From positions 1-19,145 of the forward strand of contig JAZNZF010000058.1 of NCBI GenBank assembly GCA_045594795.1: a DNA stretch of 19,145 nt, given 5' to 3'. This DNA comes from UMGS1532 sp045594795 (lineage in GTDB: Bacteria > Bacillota > Clostridia > Oscillospirales > Acutalibacteraceae). The notes beneath the pieces are model-generated. The model ran no database searches. It had not been told where the DNA came from and saw only the letters and a list, made by a program, of their open reading frames with translations. Numbering within the stretch: the first letter of the stretch is position 1; every line of letters begins with the position of its first letter. Shown one piece after another: positions 16,866 to 19,145 of the stretch. The position numbers and the translations under genes are program-made.

Positions 16866-17762
16866 TTGGCTTACGAGTATCATCATTTCAGAGATGCCAC
16901 GATACGCATACTATTGCACAATAACACCTTATATAATCCCTCTTTTTATCCAAGCGTTACGAGCGGAGTGTTTAATGACAACGACGGCTCTCTTCATCCG
17001 TTACAGCACACAAGGTTTACAGAGATATCTATACATTGGCACCAAAACCCCGAATTGCTTTATGTTACCGATGGTTGCCTATCTGTTAAAACCGACAGTA
17101 ACACCTATACGGTAGAGGCTGGAAGCATCGCAATAATTGACTGTAATCAGATGCACTCCCTCTCTCCCGAGACACCACAATGTACATATTACTGCCTTAT
17201 CCCAAACAAATCTTTATGTGGAGAAATTTCGGCGTTGCCACCAAAAACCGACGATGCCGATGTTGTCAGTTTATACCACAAAATTGTAAAAGAATTTACT
17301 ACGCGCGACAAAAATTACAAACGACTTATTGAGGGTTATGTTGAATGTATTTTTGCGCTTTTAACACGATTTTGCGAAAACATCGGTGAAAAATCCAGTG
17401 AGACTTCTGCAAAGTTAGTGGCAGTTAAAGAAGCAATGAACTATATTTCTAACAACTTTAAAAACGATATTTCTATAGACGATATAGCTAAAAGCGCAAA
17501 TTTAAGCCGCTACTACCTATGCCACGTGTTTAAGGAAATAACAGGTCAAACAGTGTTAAGCCATCTTAACTATGTGCGCTGTAACAACGCGTCCGATCTG
17601 CTTTTAAGCGGTAAATACACCGTTTCTCAAGCCGCTTCTTTATCGGGATTTAACAATCTTTCCTACTTTTCTAAAATCTATCGCGCTACGATGGGACACC
17701 TGCCAAGCAAGGATGCCAAGAAAAATTCCGCTTACTACACTGTAGAGAGTAAGGCTAATTAA
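16866..17762 (+). CDS. AraC-family transcriptional regulator with cupin sensor domain
   Basis: This is a 298-residue cytoplasmic DNA-binding regulator, transcribed divergently from the copy B hydrolase operon and its likely controller. The N-terminal part is a cupin-type ligand-sensing domain: HWHQNPELLYVTDG (about residues 57-70, with His57, His59 and Glu63), then VEAGSIAIIDCNQMHSL (to about 99). The C-terminal AraC-type DNA-binding domain spans about residues 187-285. Its first helix-turn-helix is at ISIDDIAKSANLSRYYLCHVFKEITGQT, and the second, in YTVSQAASLSGFNNLSYFSKIYRATMGHLP, shows the family F.[NS].SYFS[KR].[FY]R...G.[LT]P pattern. Length is normal for the family. The start is taken as TTG at 16866, since the frame is closed upstream at 16845 and there is no in-frame ATG near the N-terminus. 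The best Shine-Dalgarno (AAAGGACGGGG) sits closer to an out-of-frame ATG at 16858. The ligand is unknown, probably a sugar released by the hydrolases. Confidence 0.9.
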   Translation: MAYEYHHFRDATIRILLHNNTLYNPSFYPSVTSGVFNDNDGSLHPLQHTRFTEISIHWHQNPELLYVTDGCLSVKTDSNTYTVEAGSIAIIDCNQMHSLSPETPQCTYYCLIPNKSLCGEISALPPKTDDADVVSLYHKIVKEFTTRDKNYKRLIEGYVECIFALLTRFCENIGEKSSETSAKLVAVKEAMNYISNNFKNDISIDDIAKSANLSRYYLCHVFKEITGQTVLSHLNYVRCNNASDLLLSGKYTVSQAASLSGFNNLSYFSKIYRATMGHLPSKDAKKNSAYYTVESKAN

Positions 17763-17801
17763 CGGAATTGTAAATAATACTTAGTCTAAATATGTAATAA
17801 T

Positions 17802-17858
17802 AAAAAGCCTACCCAAATATAATTTTTTAAACGGAAATTATATGGGGTGGGCTTTTTT
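17802..17858 (+). terminator. Intrinsic terminator of the araC-type gene
   Basis: The long stem AAAAAGCCTACCC (17802-17814) pairs with GGGTGGGCTTTTT (17845-17857), including one G-T wobble. It continues as 17817-17825 with 17835-17843 after a small internal loop, closed by a 9-base loop, and ends in a T-run. It lies 40 bp after the regulator stop codon. Confidence 0.85.
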
Positions 17859-17859
17859 G
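17844..17859 (+). repeat. Left 16-bp direct repeat flanking the hairpin array
   Basis: GGGGTGGGCTTTTTTG at 17844-17859 is the right arm and T-run of the araC terminator. It recurs perfectly at 18011-18026, on the other side of the hairpin array, with a period of 167 bp. Confidence 0.9.
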
Positions 17860-17875
17860 TTTTATCGTTTTATGG

Positions 17876-18007
17876 GTGATATTATATTGGCAATAAAACT
17901 GTCCGAAGGACAATATCACTATGCCACAGCATAATAAAACTGCGAAGCAATACAACTCGCCGCCAGGCGAATATAACTGTTGCTCGCTTCCGAAAGAAGT
18001 GTGCAAC
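17876..18007 (+). repeat. Array of small hairpins separated by AATAnnACT linkers
   Basis: Five 9-base linkers fitting AATAnnACT occur at 17892-17900, 17912-17920, 17933-17941, 17949-17957 and 17970-17978. Each is followed at once by a different short hairpin: GTCC-GAA-GGAC (17901-17911), ATGC-CACA-GCAT (17921-17932), GC-GAA-GC (17942-17948), CGCC-GCCA-GGCG (17958-17969) and a 29-base stem GTTGC...GCAAC with an inner CTTC/GAAG (17979-18007). GTGATATT (17876-17883) pairs with AATATCAC (17912-17919) to enclose the first unit. No coding potential is evident. It resembles a structured intergenic repeat family rather than a gene; whether it is mobile or transcribed is unknown. Confidence 0.7.
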
Positions 18008-18010
18008 AAA

Positions 18011-18026
18011 GGGGTGGGCTTTTTTG
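18011..18026 (+). repeat. Right 16-bp direct repeat flanking the hairpin array
   Basis: This is a perfect second copy of GGGGTGGGCTTTTTTG. It contains the probable Shine-Dalgarno (AAGGGGTG with the two preceding A's) and, at its last three bases, the TTG start of the following gene. It could also pair with the left terminator arm at 17802-17814, looping out the whole array. Confidence 0.85.
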
Positions 18027-18524
18027 AAATTTAACTATTATACTTCTTTAAACGAACAAGCGGAGCGCATACGTGCTATGTGCAATGCTATAAATAATTC
18101 AGAGTTGCAAGAGCTAAAACAACAGTCGGATAAATGGCGAGAGCTACTTTGTGATAAGCTTTATACCGACTTTCTGCCACCTATTCAGCGCCGCGAGCTT
18201 TTGGGGATTGTTCAGCAAATGGGCTACGTTGCCTACGAAACTGCGGGGGTTTTAAGCCAGAAACTTATAAACACGGCCGACGGTTTGCTTTTAAAAGGCG
18301 GATTGCAATGCTCAATTTCGGTTTTGTGCGACGAAACACAAGGATTGCAAAAGCGCACCTGCTGTGCTACGCGCTTGCGACGTTCGGTCTTCTCTCTTTT
18401 GTCTACCTGGCGAGACTGCGTTTTGTCGGGCACCGACCGCCTGCTTTGCGACGGTTTTGAGGCGGCAGCCGAGGCTCTGCTACGATATGCCGACGCTATA
18501 GAGGCCGCTACTATAATTGTATAA
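18024..18524 (+). CDS. Short PhoU/DUF47-like protein (tentative)
   Basis: This is a 166-residue, probably all-alpha cytoplasmic protein. FLPPIQRRELLGIVQQMGYVAYETAGVL (from about residue 50) recalls the F-x-[TP]PI-x-R-[ED]-[DL]-I/L...D.I.D.. segment of DUF47/PhoU-like proteins, which usually accompany phosphate transporters. The C-terminal YADAIEAATIIV recalls the end of that family. At 166 residues it is shorter than the usual roughly 205-215, and the middle (about 85-140, Cys- and Arg-rich: CDETQGLQKRTCCATRLRR) does not look typical. The TTG start at 18024 has an AAGGGGTG ribosome binding site 7 bases upstream; the next candidate, ATG at 18078, has a weaker site. No phosphate transporter is in the window. 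The ORF looks real, but the family call is an inference from remembered motifs. Confidence 0.55.
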   Translation: MKFNYYTSLNEQAERIRAMCNAINNSELQELKQQSDKWRELLCDKLYTDFLPPIQRRELLGIVQQMGYVAYETAGVLSQKLINTADGLLLKGGLQCSISVLCDETQGLQKRTCCATRLRRSVFSLLSTWRDCVLSGTDRLLCDGFEAAAEALLRYADAIEAATIIV

Positions 18525-18640
18525 AATAATTTTGGGTTCCGTAGGCGCAACACTCCGCTACAAAACAGTTCACCGAACCGTTTCGCTTTTCGCTTCGTGC
18601 CCTCTCAGGGTTCGAGTCCCTCCCTCATTCTTTTCTATTA
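18525..18640 (+). other. Non-coding stretch with imperfect hairpin and tRNA T-arm-like stub
   Basis: An imperfect hairpin spans 18561-18585 (CAAAACAGTTC / GAACCGTTTCG, loop ACC, two A-C mismatches). Further on, AGGG-TTCGAGT-CCCT at 18607-18621 has the exact look of a tRNA T-arm (4-bp stem, 7-base TTCGAGT loop). No matching 5' acceptor strand, D-arm or anticodon arm is visible upstream, so this is not a complete tRNA. It may be a tRNA 3'-end remnant or part of a dispersed structured repeat. Confidence 0.45.
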
Positions 18641-18646
18641 ACAATA

Positions 18647-18685
18647 AAAAAGCCGAGCCGACCCGTTGGGTCTACTCGACTTTTT
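18647..18685. terminator. Strong bidirectional terminator
   Basis: AAAAAGCCGAGCCGACCC (18647-18664) pairs with 18668-18685 over a 3-base loop (GTT) in an 18-bp stem with three mismatched positions, with A-run and T-run at the two ends. It ends transcription from the PhoU/DUF47-like gene on the plus strand. It can also stop readthrough from the small membrane protein gene on the minus strand. Confidence 0.85.
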
Positions 18686-18737
18686 GAAAAGGATGTACGA
18701 ATTAGAAGTAAATATAAAATTAGACCTATGTGTTTGA

Positions 18738-18760
18738 ACCATTACATAATTTGTAATGGT
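18738..18760. other. Perfect 9-bp inverted repeat downstream of the small membrane protein gene
   Basis: ACCATTACA (18738-18746) pairs perfectly with TGTAATGGT (18752-18760) across a 5-base loop. It lies about 43 bp past the stop of the 56-residue gene on the minus strand. No U-run follows in that direction, so it is not a classic intrinsic terminator. It could be a 3'-end stabilising hairpin or a protein-binding palindrome. Confidence 0.5.
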
Positions 18761-18802
18761 CATAATTATAATAGACGTTTGTATCTACCGATATATCGTA
18801 AT

Positions 18803-18973
18803 TTATTCACCTTTATCTAAAAGACCTACGATTGAAAAACCAACACCAACAACTGGGATAAATAGTCCTATTACTTCGCCAACGCCCCATTCACCAAGAG
18901 AAGATGCGTACAAACAAAAGAAACCTAATATAATTAATGTTATTCCAAATAGTATTTTTTTGATACCTTTCAT
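18803..18973 (-). CDS. Small two-helix membrane protein, 56 residues
   Basis: The minus-strand ATG at 18973 has a perfect AGGAGG (18981-18986) 7 bases upstream. The frame MKGIKKILFGITLIILGFF... ends at TAA (18803-18805). Two hydrophobic segments, about residues 7-24 and 32-51, flank a short turn (ASSLGEWG), with a Lys-rich N-terminus and charged C-terminus (LLDKGE). This is a typical small integral membrane protein. The Gly-rich helices resemble short uncharacterised membrane proteins common in Firmicutes, but I assign no function. A strong promoter lies just upstream, so it is a monocistronic gene. Nothing links it to the glycan module. Confidence 0.85.
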   Translation of the reverse strand: MKGIKKILFGITLIILGFFCLYASSLGEWGVGEVIGLFIPVVGVGFSIVGLLDKGE

Positions 18974-19028
18974 AATAAAACCTCCTAAATTTGTTTGTTG
19001 CTATGTTAATTCCCCGTTTGTCGGTTAG

Positions 19029-19057
19029 ATTATAGCATAAATTGCATTTATAATCAA
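19029..19057 (-). promoter_or_regulatory. Strong promoter of the small membrane protein gene
   Basis: On the minus strand the -35 is TTGATT (19057-19052), the spacer is 17 bp, and a TGC-extended consensus -10 TATAAT sits at 19034-19029. Initiation near 19022 gives a leader of about 49 bases containing the AGGAGG. Confidence 0.8.
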
Positions 19058-19059
19058 TA

Positions 19060-19145
19060 CTTTGCGTGGCAAAGCGCATTAATTATCACGGCGAAGCTTG
19101 TATATTATCATTGCGAAAGTTCTTTTTATACACGCTTTACGTGAT
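19060..19145. repeat. Probable second hairpin array, truncated by the window edge
   Basis: CTTTGC-GTG-GCAAAG (19060-19074), a short GC-GAA-GC-like unit near 19091-19098, and CACG-CTTTA-CGTG (19131-19143) are strung together with AT-rich linkers. ATCAC (19085-19089) can pair with GTGAT (19141-19145). The GAA loops and ATCAC/GTGAT boundaries echo the array at 17876-18007. The sequence is cut at the window end, so its extent is unknown. Confidence 0.4.

Larger units (their letters stand above)
684..17762. repeat. Tandem duplication of a three-gene module (copy A 684-9308, copy B 9405-17762)
   Basis: Gene order, spacing and regulatory DNA repeat with a period of about 7.9 kb: hydrolase starts are at 8789 and 16686. 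Each unit contains a GH lipoprotein gene, a 21-22 bp gap, a giant discoidin-like gene, a shared-architecture promoter with paired 21-bp-spaced repeats, and a divergent araC-type gene. That regulator gene is intact in copy B and a relic in copy A. Encoded proteins are similar along most of their length, with long identical blocks such as GEDPSRPRISAPKDL. They are diverged enough that the duplication is not recent. Confidence 0.85.

Noticed and set aside
16858..17115. 85-codon plus-strand frame starting at ATG 16858
   Set aside because: It overlaps the regulator gene out of frame. The composition of its product is that of a shifted AraC gene, so it is not annotated as a gene, only mentioned as a start-site oddity.
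17876..18007. CRISPR array in the linker-and-hairpin region
   Set aside because: The repeated linker is only 9 bases, units vary in length (7 to 29 bases), the intervening sequences are self-complementary hairpins, and no cas genes are present.
18233..18553. Minus-strand frame of 106 codons opposite the PhoU/DUF47-like gene
   Set aside because: It is Arg/Ser-rich with low-complexity composition, has no ribosome binding site, and lies opposite a plus-strand frame with better start signals and plausible helical protein.
18536..18630. Possible complete tRNA gene around the TTCGAGT motif
   Set aside because: Only the T-arm is recognisable. No 7-bp acceptor complement, D-arm or anticodon stem could be found upstream at the right distance.

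Overview
The window looks like a chromosomal accessory locus of a gut-type low-to-moderate-GC Firmicute, most likely class Clostridia (Oscillospiraceae/Ruminococcaceae-like). This is inferred from strong AGGAGG-type ribosome binding sites, Gram-positive signal peptides and lipoboxes, very large secreted discoidin-like proteins, InlB-type B-repeats and an unusual sortase-like C-terminal tail. No species-level call is made.

The core (684-17762) is a tandem, same-orientation duplication of a three-gene surface glycan module, with copies offset by about 7.9 kb. Each module is transcribed leftwards as a glycoside-hydrolase lipoprotein of clan GH-A architecture, followed about 21 bp later by a giant exported multidomain discoidin-like protein. 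Copy B (9405-17762) also keeps a divergent intact AraC-family regulator (16866-17762). In copy A (684-about 9308) the regulator survives only as an eroded relic (about 8967-9308) that lost most of its cupin sensor domain and has an in-frame TGA. Both copies keep the same control region: a -35/-10 promoter with 16 bp spacing (TTTACA/TATAAT), preceded at a fixed distance by two direct repeats of ctatattgctttttt spaced exactly 21 bp. This is the expected layout of an AraC-family activator site, so one surviving regulator may drive both copies.

The two giant proteins have diverged by domain shuffling. Copy A has eight discoidin-like domains, two of them an extra internal pair, and ends in a PVNTGE-hydrophobic-KKQK tail. 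Copy B lacks that extra pair and, after the shared eighth domain, switches to three InlB/Listeria-Bacteroides B-repeats and an unanchored C-terminal domain.

Left flank (1-683): the 5' part of another exported protein gene, and an intergenic stretch with competing GC-rich hairpins. Right flank (17763-19145): a strong terminator; an array of small hairpins separated by AATAnnACT linkers and bracketed by perfect 16-bp direct repeats of the terminator arm; a short PhoU/DUF47-like gene whose Shine-Dalgarno and TTG start lie in the second direct repeat; a T-arm-like stub and hairpin; a bidirectional terminator; a 56-residue two-helix membrane protein gene on the minus strand with a textbook promoter; and the start of what looks like a second hairpin array cut by the window edge.

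No rRNA, complete tRNA, CRISPR array, transposase or integrase gene was seen.
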